Below, in pieces: positions 26,153 to 37,620 of a DNA stretch of 64,000 nt. Every line of letters starts with the position of its first letter. The stretch's first letter is position 1. Source of the DNA: Pardosa pseudoannulata (lineage: Eukaryota; Arthropoda; Arachnida; Araneae; Lycosidae). The translations under genes and the position numbers were made by a program. The notes under the pieces were generated by a model. That model was not told where the DNA came from. It searched no databases and worked only from the letters and a program-made list of their open reading frames with translations. The stretch covers positions 48,846,495 to 48,910,494 of the forward strand of contig CM063510.1 of assembly GCA_032207245.1 (NCBI GenBank). Reading direction: 5' to 3'.

Positions 26153-26589
26153 GTATTTCAATATCTACACTTCAATGAAAAAGCTTTGATAAAACTGTAT
26201 TCAAAAATCTTCTTCGAGAAATAGTACTTCCCGATACGTTTTTCAATATTTTTTAATTTCAGACTAATTATTAAAGTTTTAATAGGCAGCTCTTTTGTTG
26301 AAACTTCTGAAATCTAATTTTAGCACTACAAGGTATAATTATAGCGTTATATCAACTTCTTTTGCGACTCTGATCTAATTATGGAATTTTGCAACAAGTG
26401 TATAATGCTTTCAAAATCTTTACATGAAAGGTACCTGCAACATCAGTTTTGTAAACACAATGGGAATTTTATGACCTCTTCTTTCCTTTTCTTTCTCACT
26501 ATTTTTTTTCTCATTTAGGGATTACACAATTTTTTTTCGCCGTTTCAGAAGTATACAATTCTGTGTTACAGAAATTGTTCCAGTGTGAT

Positions 26590-26790
26590 ATTAATATCAT
26601 TCCACAGATTCCTTTGCTACCAATTCGATCGCTAATCGAGGCCGGCCAGCACTTGGCTCATTAGGCCTCAGGCCTTGAATGATAGGCTCTAACGGGAATT
26701 TATTTAGAGGCCGTCTCACTTATGACATACATACAGGCGAAATAAACCGTTCGTGTGTGTTAAAGTTCAGGGTCACGAACAGCTTTTTGT
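26590..26790. other. GC-richer island with palindromic words
   Basis: Contains GGCCGGCC at 26642-26649 and several AGGCC words within AT-rich flanks. No ORF of note. Possible regulatory or transposon-derived DNA. Confidence 0.25.
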
Positions 26791-27479
26791 TGAAAAAAAA
26801 TATAAGTTTGCTCACCATTTTTCACCAAGGTTTTTTTTTTTCCAATTTTCATTTTTTTTTTTTTATTTGGCCTCTCGAAATTACTAGTGATAACTCAATA
26901 TTAACAGCTTTTTTAGTACGAAAAGAATTTTTACACATTTACTAAAATACTTATATTAACTACATTTTATATTAACTCTAAATTTAGTAACTTTTAATAT
27001 ATTGGAGTAATGATGCAATATATTCATAGGCATAGGTTTTATTAATTAAACTTTTATCATAATCCAAAGTAATAAAATATAATTACATAAACATTTGTAT
27101 ATAATTTATTAAATATAAATATATCAGATTTACGGTAAATTCTCTTTTTCATGTGTGAAAATATATAAAATAATTACGTTGATGGAAATATCAAAGTTTT
27201 TTATAATGTTTATGCAAATTGTAAGAAATTTTAAATATGTATATTTGATTTGATTGTACAGTACATCAAAATATTGCAACTCCATGATAAAATTTACGAG
27301 GTAGGATTATATATGTGTGTGTGTGTTTGTAAATGCTGTTTTGACTGCTCAAGAAATTTAATATTAAATTTAATTGCTTTTGGAATAGGTTGGAAAATTA
27401 AGTTTTATGGGCCAGTAAAAACTGAAGAATATCATGTTTGTAGATTCGATATTAAAATAATTATTTGTGAACTGATTCT

Positions 27480-27533
27480 CACACACACACATATACGCAT
27501 ATATATACACACATACACACATATATATGTATG

Positions 27534-27610
<77 letters not shown>
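27480..27610. repeat. (CA)n/(TA)n microsatellite
   Basis: Short CA and TGTA runs, then about 75 bp of uninterrupted TA ending at 27610. Confidence 0.95.
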
Positions 27611-27613
<3 letters not shown>

Positions 27614-28229
27614 GCATTTGCATTTCCTGACCGTTGTATAGTATTTAGTTAAATATACGCAATCAGTTTTAACTTTTATCAAGAGCTATTGTGTATGTAA
27701 AAATAAAGTATGAGATCAAAACCACACGTGTACTTGCAGTTCATGGTCGGTTATGTTGAAAGGGGTGTTTTTTTCTTTTTTTAATCCACCCCTATTTGAG
27801 TCTATGCCACGTGTTTGTGTAATTCGTAAGTTGTAGATTTTACTTTTTCTGCTTTTCCCCCTTTCACTTTTTTAAACTAGCGAGAAGACGACTAAGAGAG
27901 AGAGAGAGGGTTAACCAGGTGGGACTGTGAAGAGGCACTTACGGGATGTTATTTGGGTTTCGAGTACGTCTGGTGTTAATTCATGTTACCCCATAACCTT
28001 GGAAACACATTTTTTTTAATGCTTTCGTTTTTTTTCTTGTCACTTTTGATTAAATGAAAAATAACCCAAAAGCAATGTCGAATCAAGAATGATACGAAGT
28101 AAAAGTTAAGTGGTGGTGTAAACTTGTTGGGGGAAACCATGTTATTTTTATAGCTCGAGTATAATTATGTCTTATAGATGTTTATTAATGTATGATCCTA
28201 CAAGTGGTTATGTGTTTGGATGTAGCAGG

Positions 28230-28741
28230 CAGGGCCGTTGCCAGGATTTAGTTTCGGAAAGATAGGGTGCGGGGCTACAACCAGACTGAACCGATTACAT
28301 ATTTCTCTCCTTTTTTTGAATAACAAAACATTAATTGTAGTAAATTGTATGAATGTAGTATATTGTATAAAATTTAATATTATTAAAAGTATTTTGAAAT
28401 ATACAAAATTTTATATACATATATAAATATATACTCTATATAAATCCATATTCAATCTTGTGTAAGGTTTCAGTAAATGTATAAAACCATTAGGAGCAAA
28501 AATACTAAAATAAAATTAAAAATAGAAATTTAAAAAGTTAAAATTTTTATTTAAAAAATAAATTTTTATTGAGAATGCAATTTAAGAAAATGAATTTTTG
28601 AAATAGAAATGTACTTTTATTTCAATGTTAAAATGCAATAAAGTAAAATAGAGAATTTAGGAGGCAGGAGCTTGATCCCGTCAAGTCTTCTCCTTCCCTC
28701 TCTGCCTCATGTGCACACGCCTACGGCTCTGTGAGAACATA
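28230..28741. mobile_element. Candidate terminal-inverted-repeat element (MITE)
   Basis: The left end CAGGGCCGTTGCC (28230) matches the inverted right end, which read on the other strand starts CAGAGCCGTAGGC at 28741. The two ends agree in 10 of 13 positions. The left end, with its following GGATTTAGTTTCGG, resembles a widespread class of invertebrate DNA-transposon termini (CAGGGGCGTAGCCAGGATT). The interior is AT-rich with no transposase. The flanking 8-bp stretches do not match, so the target duplication is lost or the boundaries are wrong. Confidence 0.42.
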
Positions 28742-29662
28742 CTAAAAATAACTGTTTTATGCTAATTTAAATTATTATACATAAAGTAATTTACAAAAAA
28801 TTTTCGCACAAACATGGTCAAAATGTCATTTGCTAATTGGGGTATTCTTGCTTTTGTAAATTTAGCCTCTCTAAAAACCTGTTATCTAGCATTAAAAAAA
28901 TGTGGAAATTAATATTATATATCCTCCGCGTCTATGAAATTTTTTACCTCATAGATTTATGTAAATATGAAAAAAATCTTTTTAATTAATTTCCTTTCTG
29001 CTTGTTTTTTTTCTGTGAATGTATAGATGTCTTCTCACTAAAAATTTTGTATCTAACCTACGGAAAGTGGTTATAAGGTTCATAGTTGAATTTTTGTTGG
29101 GAATTCTGAAAATTGTTTATATTTTCCTTGCTCAGTGAATTTCATGCCTAATCGCACTAGATAGAATTGATCCAAAATGTGGTAGAGAAATTTACGCATG
29201 AATGGACATTTTTATTATAAGCTCGCATATGTGTTAACGAAATAACTGAAAAGTTACTACGTGTGGAGCAGTGTAAATCAAAATGTGATTATAAATAAGT
29301 TCAGTCACCTATTCCGTTGATTTTTAAAAACCCAGCCTATTGCAATGGACATTTCTTTTACACATTAAAACACGTGAATATGTTTCGGTGAGACGTAAAA
29401 GAGATAATTAAAGTTTCCGACATTAATAGTGAAGTTGGTCACGCTCCGTAGACCGCTCGCAATGCCTCATTTTATTCTTCGCGACTGATATACTTCTGTT
29501 TTCCCGTTTCGAGACTGTTTTCCTCATGGACCACTCGACCCAGTTACGCTTGCAAGGTGGTTCTAGAGAAAGTAAAGTAAATGGGCCTCTCCGCTCAAAA
29601 TTCGTTTTCACGACTTCCGAAAGAATGAGGGGTGCGTGCGCGCTTTTACGACGTCACCCAAT

Positions 29663-30480
29663 ACTTTCGGATATCCGTTCGAATTTCAAGAACACAGTTT
29701 AAAGTGTTCCAAAACGATATTTTAAAAACTTTCAACTGGCCTAGTTCAGAGCTACACCTTTTTCCTCTTCCTTTTTATAAGTTTTTTTTTTCTATTAATA
29801 TTCTGTTCATGCTGCCTTCGAAAGAAAACTTTCGAGGGTGTATCTTATAAGAGGGGGCGATTCACTTTCGAGCATTGTCTCCGTCTCGCCGTTAAATACC
29901 AGGTGTCAAGCGAAAGTCTCGCGCGGAAATCCGTTCGAAATTTCCGAAAACATTTTATAAAGTGAAAATTCACTTTTACAAGCAATGCCCCCAATTTAGC
30001 TTACTCCTCTTCCTGCTTACACCCTCTTGAAGTTCATTGTCTTTTAGAACTGATAAAGAATAAGGTAGGAAATCCGGTAAGAGTGAAATTTCCTTTTCAT
30101 GCTTTTTTTTTCGATTTAAAAAAGAAAGCTGGTAAACAACGTTGACCCAGATTTAAATAATTGTTAAAAAGTAAATCTGTTTTGGGATTATATATATGTA
30201 TAAAAAATCATTTCGCTTGATCTTTCTAGGGCAGAAATTCGGTTTTCGATACAGTGAAAGTAATACATCATGAAAGCAAAGTGACTCCTTTTCTTTTCGT
30301 GTTATGTGTATTTAGTACACTTTTTTTAGTACTTCATGTGTAATGGCAGTATTTTTACTTTCGGATATCCGTTCTTTTTCCTATACTCAGTTTTTATGCA
30401 GTACATTGTCTGATCAATAGCAGTTGTTTCTTCAGAAATATTCTTTTAAATTTTAAGCGATTGGTGATATCCGTTCGATT
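29663..30480. repeat. Dispersed ATCCGTTC repeat cluster
   Basis: An exact 18-mer, ACTTTCGGATATCCGTTC, occurs at 29663 and 30357. Related ATCCGTTCGA words occur at 29929 and 30469, and once more in the window at 61428. The region is GC-richer at 29.4-30.06 kb. It looks like decayed copies of one repeat; the 10-bp core CGGATATCCG is a palindrome. Confidence 0.5.
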
Positions 30481-30638
30481 TTTATCAAGCAGAGTCTGAA
30501 TCCTTTCAAGTACTGGACAGATGAACTGTCCTAAATTTTCTGAGGACTTTTCAGTGCCTGTTCTACTTTCTCTTTTAACTTTCTTCTGGGACACATGACA
30601 AAGATTATACAATACGTTCTTTATTTTCACTTTTAAGT

Positions 30639-31030
30639 TTCGGTTCAATCGCTGGGTCTGGCCTGAGGTCACAGCTGCAACAGAAATTTTCAATGATAGA
30701 ATCAGAACACGAGACTAGTCTTTTTAGCTTGTGTTGTCCCACTGAATGTGTCTTTATTTGTCAAAAAATGAGTTATGTAGTACTTACTTTTTCTTTCATT
30801 GTAGACGGACGTTAGAGCATCGGGTTTTTTCGAAGGTCACATATGCTGGAGGAACAAACACCTTTAGAACCAAAAATTAGGGCGTTCCTTCCTGGATTTG
30901 TGTTTGCTCTGATTTCGTTACATACCCAATTGGCTGAATTCTTTGTGATGAGTGGAATGAAATACTTTCTGTTTTACTTTCTAGGACATTTTCGATTGGG
31001 TGGGCTTGGCCGAAGGTTACATCTGCAAGG
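30639..31030 (+). repeat. Diverged ~170-180-bp tandem repeat
   Basis: The motif (C/G)AAGGT(C/T)ACA followed by (G/T)CTGCAA-like words recurs with its GGT(C/T)AC core at 30667, 30835 and 31015 (spacings 168 and 180). The first and third copies share about 40 bp: TTTCG(G/A)TT, GGG(T/C)(T/C)TGGCC, GGT(C/T)ACA and CTGCAA. The middle copy keeps only part of it. Intervening sequence aligns weakly. Confidence 0.5.
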
Positions 31031-32470
31031 TCTTGAGCGTCTAAACTGTAAATTTGGGACATATATTCCGATGTAGCATTTAGTTCAAATATCAGTGTTC
31101 AGTTTCACACGCTCTCCCTTTATTCTTTTCTTTTGTTTGTGGTTCTTTCATGTCCAAGGTGTGGACTCTTTGAACTTCGACCTGATTCTTGAGTTGAACC
31201 TACTGCATTGGCAACATTGCTGTTTTCTTCCTGTTCCAAATTTTAGAGGCTCTACAACTTTTTCTTAACGATTATTGTCCTATTTTCGTACATTGTGGAC
31301 GGTAGTTTAGCAGCTGTTTTGTCGTATCCTGCAGATGGACATAATTGATAAAGTCGGGATTTAAGAACCAGGCCATTATTTTCAAGATTATCTGTCTTAG
31401 AATTACCTCTTTTTATACTGCAGATGTGAAAGTGATAAAAGAATCTTTATTTTCCTTTCTATTGGTTTCCTTGTGTACGTTATATCACTTGACATGTGTG
31501 CTAACTAAGATGTATTATCTTTCCTTTCTATTATTCTATAGATTTCGCAAATCATTGCAGTCTGAGAAAAATACATTAGCTTGCTGCTCTTAACCTGATT
31601 AAATAGAGCAATATTTCTGTTTTCTGTGCCGATTATAGAAAAATTCTTCTTAACTAATTACTTAACAATTTAAATGACTGCACAGAATTTATTAACTGTG
31701 TTTTACCTTCGTTTCTCGTTAACATAATTAAAATTGTTATATCTTTAAAGGAAATACTTTTGTGCCTTGATAGCGATTATAACAGTAACGATAAATAACA
31801 AGATGTGATTAAATGTAAGCAAGTTAGTTTAAGGTCATTTGTAAAGAAGGAAATATTAGAAGAAATTGTGTAAAGATAATTAAATATCCTCTTAAATTTT
31901 ATCATTCTTTACCATTGCGCAAATTATATTTTGGTAAATAGAAAACTTTTGAAAATGTCTGAAAGTGAAAAAGAGCCACCTAAAGCCGAGTTGTGTTCAA
32001 TGAAAGCTTACGGAAAAAAAGTTTTGAAATAAGTTTAAAAAAACGGTATTAAAATGACAAAGCTGTTGATCCTCAGTAGTTATGAATATACACAAAATGA
32101 GAAAAAAATGTTTGTTTTTTCTTCATTAAATTTCCTTTTTGTGTTTTTAATATCTTACGTATGTTTAAGAATATTTTTGCAGCAAATTGAATACTCATTT
32201 TTCTTTTAGTGAAGCTGCAGTTTCTTTGTACATTTAATCTAACTCAGCAATAACGGCTCTCAATCATTCTTAATTCGTTTTTTTTAATTTATACGATTTG
32301 TTAATGAGAAAATAAAAAACATCGTAATTATTTTAAATAAAAAAGTAGTGAATTTTAGAAGATTATTGGACATATTGAATGAGATTTTTGTATATTGTTA
32401 TTTTTCAGTTTTATTTTTTATTGATAAGTTGTGGATATTCTTCTACATGTTATCAGAGGACATTTGATTT

Positions 32471-32525
32471 TGGTTTGGTTCGGTTTGGAGTGCTACGGTC
32501 TACTTTTTTGCAACACGAGGGCTAA
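32471..32525 (-). mobile_element. Truncated SINE tail, opposite strand
   Basis: Read on the minus strand it gives TAGCCCTCGTGTTGC, AAAAAAGTAGACCGTAGC and ACCAAACC words, matching the last ~55 bp of the SINEs at 25641 and 34083. The tRNA-like head is missing. Confidence 0.7.
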
Positions 32526-34082
32526 ATCAGAGGATATTAAATACTGATTCGCAACGGACTATAAGGGTACCTTCCGTTTCAATGTAAAATTAAAGTTTTT
32601 GAATGAATTTCTACTACAGGGTTCTTATAAAGTTAATGTGAATACTTGATAGGTAAAATAACACGATTTATGTAAAAATAACTGAATACTTTTCAATATC
32701 TGTGTTAAGAATCCTGGGTCGATTTTTTTTAGATTACAATCATAATACATTTTATTTAAATTTTTAAACAACGATTTGTAATAATAATTGTGTTTCTATT
32801 AACTATTTATGTCTACAAGCTTACAGGAATCATGCAGTAGTTTTCTGGCAGTTAATATCGTTTAACCTTGTGTTCACAGTTTTTGGAGGTGATTGTGCGA
32901 GAAAATTGCATTAATCTCGAAGGATGATCATTACAAATTTTAGTTCCAGTTAAAAATTTGCAAATACAGTCGAACATAATTCCCGACTCGTAAATTATGC
33001 TCAATCCTTCGTACAACCAACTGCTCGCACAACCAGTCGGAAAACAGGGTTTTCAGATTTATGATTTCTGTTTTTAGACACGCTCTCAAAAAATAGGTTA
33101 CCAATGGTAAAAGAAGAAAAATCACTTCAGCCAGGATGTTGGATGACTTTCTTTTATGTTTTTGAAGTTATAGACAAGAAATGTGACTTTTTTTTAAAGT
33201 TCTACATCTATATTGTTAAAATAATACAAGTATTTATTTTTAATATACTTAATTCGCTATACTGATTTTTATTTAATGACCTTATAATTGGTATGGTGAT
33301 TTGGTGTTTGCACCAGTTTTTTTTTTTTTTTTTTAATTAACCGTCGGTTCCATAGATTGGCACTTATATTTTTTTTCTCATTTCTATTTTTATTACTGGA
33401 CGTATTCGCTTGTTAATTGTTACACAAGTTAAAAGTAAGTAGAAAGTATAGAACGTTTTTCCTTAAGCCTCGGATTGCCTGAAACAATCTGAAAAGTAGG
33501 TTAAAACAACAATAAATCCTAGATGTCGTTTGTTATAGGCTCTGGGGCAATAACGTTTTTATTCTTGGCTTCAGGTGTCTTTTCTTTGTTGATATTTACT
33601 TTGCATTTATATCTCTTTAACGATGTTAAATGCGTCTTATATAAACAAACGACTTTTGTAGTTAATTACCCCTTGTTTAATGCTGTGATACTGTAGCTTA
33701 TAAGAGTTTAAACTTCGTTTCTAGGAATAGTTATTAACAAGTAGCTATTTGTCGTTTATGTGATTTGACATTTATTATTATTATTTTTAAATAGTTTATA
33801 TACTCATGCTACTTATAAAAAGTCACATAAAAAGGGTATTTGAATAACAACAACAACAAAAAAAATAAATAAATATTATTTAAATATTTGTTAAGAGTTC
33901 TGTCAACTAGAATAGATTGTGTTGTAATTAAATATTTATAGTAGAAATACGCTAAAATTTCGGAATTTGTCTTTTTTGAAAACCTTTTTCCACCAACAGT
34001 TCTAAGATCTCGTTTAGTTAGAGTAATACAATTTGGGGAATAGAAACTAACCTGTGCTATGCAAAAATTTCCAACTAGAAAA

Positions 34083-34256
34083 TACCGAAGGCTAGCCGAA
34101 TGGTAGAGAGCTGGTACTGAAGTTCGCGGGTGTGAATCCCGTTGCCGGCATGGATATGCGTAGCCGTTGGGAATTGGCTTTCAGTAGTAGGTCCCGGTCT
34201 CATTAGCCTTCGTGAGCTAAAAAGTAGATTGTAGCGAAAGAAACCAAACCAAACTG
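34083..34256 (+). mobile_element. tRNA-derived SINE, copy B
   Basis: Same family as 25641-25811. A-box TAGCCGAATGG (from 34093), B-box GGTGTGAATCC (34129-34139), then the shared body with CGTAGCCGTT and AGTAGGTCCCGGTCTCATTAG, and the tail GTAGCGAAAGAAACCAAACC. The two copies differ by many substitutions, so neither is young. Confidence 0.82.
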
Positions 34257-36899
34257 ACTATAAAATATCTGAATTATGTTTTGTCCGAAATAATAATTAC
34301 ATAACACTAGATGTTTCTGCATATGTTATTTTCAATACTTTAATTTTAAACGTAATTGTTTTAAATGCATCGTCAATACATTGTTGGCATCGGTTGTCGC
34401 TAGTATATAAGTATATAAATATATCAGTTTTGGGATGGGCAAAACCAGCTGAGAAATTCTTTATATTTTGTTATTATTTTTCCCTTTTCTGTGCGACAGA
34501 TTATATATTGAGATATTGTCATATTTTCGTAAAATTTTCGAGGTTATTGAATATTGCTCAGCCAGTGGTGGAACAGCAGCTAATGTTACTAGTTTTTTCC
34601 CTGTTTGCTATTTTTCATTCTTTCTTTTCTGAACCTTTTATATATGTATATGTCAGTCATTTTAAAGTATTAGTATAACAGATTTAGACTTTAATAAGTT
34701 TCATAATTTATTGTCTTCCGGGTTTGTTTGAAACGTATTCAGCTGTCGGAAAATAGTTTTGTATGTATTTTTTAAATCTCTTCCTAACGTGGATACTTGT
34801 TACTCGGAGAATTTTCTTGTTTATTTGTAATTAACAGTTAGCTGCGAATTTACTAATAAGTTTCTCATTTTACCTCTCTGAGTTTTAAAAGTGTATTTAT
34901 TAATCGACGGACTTTCAATTGGATGAAAATGAGGCATGGTTTGAGACTTTTAACGGTTATATCGAAAATGGATTTGTTTTAATTATGATACAAAATAAGA
35001 AATTACTATAAGGTTTAATGAACGAAGGCACTTAATGTTACCCAAATGGCTCGTCTTTCCATTAGCGAGTTCAACTACGTATATTTTTGTATTTCAACCT
35101 CGCAGGTTCATGAAAGAAACAAGAAGCGCCAAAACTGTAGCTCTGTTACTTATTACCTTAATAATGCAAATTATGAAAGGTAATCTACGATACGATAGAA
35201 ATGTGAGATTTCAGTTCTTTCGAGGGCATGAGTTTCTTTAAAATGAAACAAAAACTAGAGTAGTGGGATTTTTTTCGGTTTCGTTTTCCCCCTTGACGTA
35301 GGCGTTTGTGGTTTTTGTTTTGTTTTGTTTGTTTGTTTTTTTCGTCGCTAATGGGGGAGAGAGATGGGAAAGAAATATATCCTACTGGATTAGAATTTCC
35401 CGCTCTCTACCATAAAAGCTGTTTGAACCCCTGCGACGCACACTTGTTTCGGGGTCTACATTTAGAATGAATCCTCCCTTCCTTCCTCCATCTTTTTTTT
35501 TCTTTTTTTAACAGCCGTAAAAAAAGGAGTTTATTCGTGTATCTTCTTTTAAGAAATTTTGAAGGTTCAAGTTATGCAATTCCACCTACCCTTTACTTTT
35601 TTTTTTGTTCTCCCGTACCTGTTATCAGTTCTTATTTGCACAGTGTAATTGAAATAAAATTGAGTAATTTTACAGGGGACACCTTTTATTGAATTCATAT
35701 CAGTGTATGAAGATATATAAACAAGAATTTATTTCTTCACATTTTATTTTAAACATGTTTTAATTAGTATTTATTTCCCTGCCCTTTATTTTATTACGCA
35801 TACTTTATGTTAAAGAAAATAGTAGAAAGCATTAACTATTACAATGATAGCGCATTATTTCGCCGTTGCAATCTCTGGTGTGTTAATCGAAGATTAGAAT
35901 ACTACTATAGAAGTACTGACTTTAAGGGGGGAGGGTCTGTAACTTCCATATACTGAATTCTTCTAGCTCAATGTTAACCTATAAGAAAAATAAAATTTCC
36001 TTGGACTGGCTCGTATTTTAAGATTTATTAATATATATGTGTGTGTATAAAAGCAATGATATAAGGAAAACTAAAATCATAATCATAAACTTAAAAAACA
36101 AAAAGGCCAGATTTCAGATAACAATGAAAACATAACGGAATGAATTATGTGTTTGCTAATACTGTTGGAGAATTGGGACTCCAATTTGGGCTTAAAACTT
36201 TTTATGAGTACACAATTCTCACCATGGGTCAAACATAGTGATAATAGGTTAATTAAACAAAAATTTCTTATAAGATGGAAAAATTATTTCAGCATACGTA
36301 TTAAATGAAAAAAAAAATTACATCAGCAGCAGTTGTACTTACAATAAAAAGCGGTTCACCCGCCCAAATATTTGTTGTCATTCTTAAAGTAATAAAAACA
36401 TCTACCCTCTCCTAAAAACCTTGTAGATAATTACTATAATAATAAAATCATCAGCTCTTGTCATTAACAAATTATATAGACCGTGATAGATCAGTAAATC
36501 TTAGGATGCTATCTGTCCCTTTAAAAAATTGAGAAAAATCTATATAGTTTTAAATTATTTGTGAGAAATTTTGGTGTAAATACTTTTTATTAAATTTAAA
36601 TTAGCACATTTAATTGATGTGAATTAGGGAAAAGGAAAAGTTGGCATCCTAGAGAATTCGCTATCACGTGGTATAATTTGTAAAAGAATTCTTAAAATAC
36701 GATCCGACCAGAGGGAATTTTATTTTTCTCATAGATTAACATAGTGCGAGAGGAATCCGATATGGCAGGTACACCTTAAACATTTCCTTTTAAATGATAC
36801 GCTGTGATTTATCTCAAAACAACGAAGATATTCCTATATGATTCTTGAAACTTTGTCTGACAACATTTTGTTTTGCAATCGAAATATTTGTCTGTCGTT

Positions 36900-37620
36900 T
36901 CCCTTTGCTAAACGAACAACAAAACTGTGGTTCCAGGACATTTTGCCTTCAATGATCCGTTTTGATGTACGCGGATTATGTGAAGATCCCTAATTTGTTT
37001 GTCTTTCTTAAACCGCAGGTATAAAAAACTGGGAAGGAGCAAAAACAGTGTAATTTATTTGTCCCTCCTCTCGCCTTAGAACACGGAAGTCCTTTAAGGA
37101 TGGCATTTATCTACCACAAGGGCAAAAGCTCAACGATAAGAGAGCATCGACATTATGTGCTTGTTCCCTTGACGTACAAGTTTCACTAATACTTCTCGAA
37201 TTTCCAGTTCAGTCCTCCCCCCTCTTTTTCAACCCTCCAGAACACCGAGATCTTCGAATCCACGTACCCGGATGTGGAGATCACCCTCTTCTGCTGCTAT
37301 CGTCTCAACCTGACCTACATTCCTGAGAAGCTCTATCTCTAACTGTAAATAAAATAGCTCAGGGCGTGAAAATTTTCTCAGGATGCGCACTCCCACACGA
37401 CCACCCCCCTAAGAATACCTGCACCCAGGAATGGAGACGCCCGTTCTATATATTCCACATTCCCACGGGGGTGTGCTGCTAAGAGGGGACGAGGGTAAAT
37501 TAGGTTACGCAGTGTAGGGAGATATTCCCCGAGATCATCAGAGTCCACTGACCTTTTGCAGGTGGGCGGGCCAATCATATCATTTCAGTTGTGATTAGCA
37601 AGCCATTGCAGCATGTCATA
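36900..37620. other. GC-richer island around the coding-like fragment
   Basis: Composition rises over about 700 bp compared with flanks. Apart from the fragment at 37241-37342, a 66-codon minus-strand ORF at 37378-37578 is open, but it has no recognised domain. The island could be a decayed gene, a transposon piece or regulatory DNA. Confidence 0.3.
37241..37342 (+). pseudogene. Coding-like fragment resembling a terminal exon (unknown protein)
   Basis: A pyrimidine-rich tract ending CCCTCCAG at 37240 is followed by 33 codons beginning NTEIFESTYPDVEITL and ending YIPEKLYL, then TAA at 37340-37342. An AATAAA poly(A) signal follows at once at 37348-37353. About 26 of 33 third positions are G or C, quite unlike the AT-rich surroundings and the ABCG exons. 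The pieces fit a 3'-terminal exon or the end of a decayed gene. The reverse strand is also open over the same stretch, which weakens the case. I do not recognise the protein, see no upstream exons, and cannot tell exon from relic. Confidence 0.3.

Noticed and set aside
30394..30693. 99-codon minus-strand ORF
   Set aside because: Lies across diverged repeats, has no domain, and no splice signals support it.
37378..37578. 66-codon minus-strand ORF beginning MIGPP, with a GTCAGT donor-like word
   Set aside because: Plausible composition but no recognisable protein, no matching acceptor and no second exon; kept only as part of the GC-richer island.
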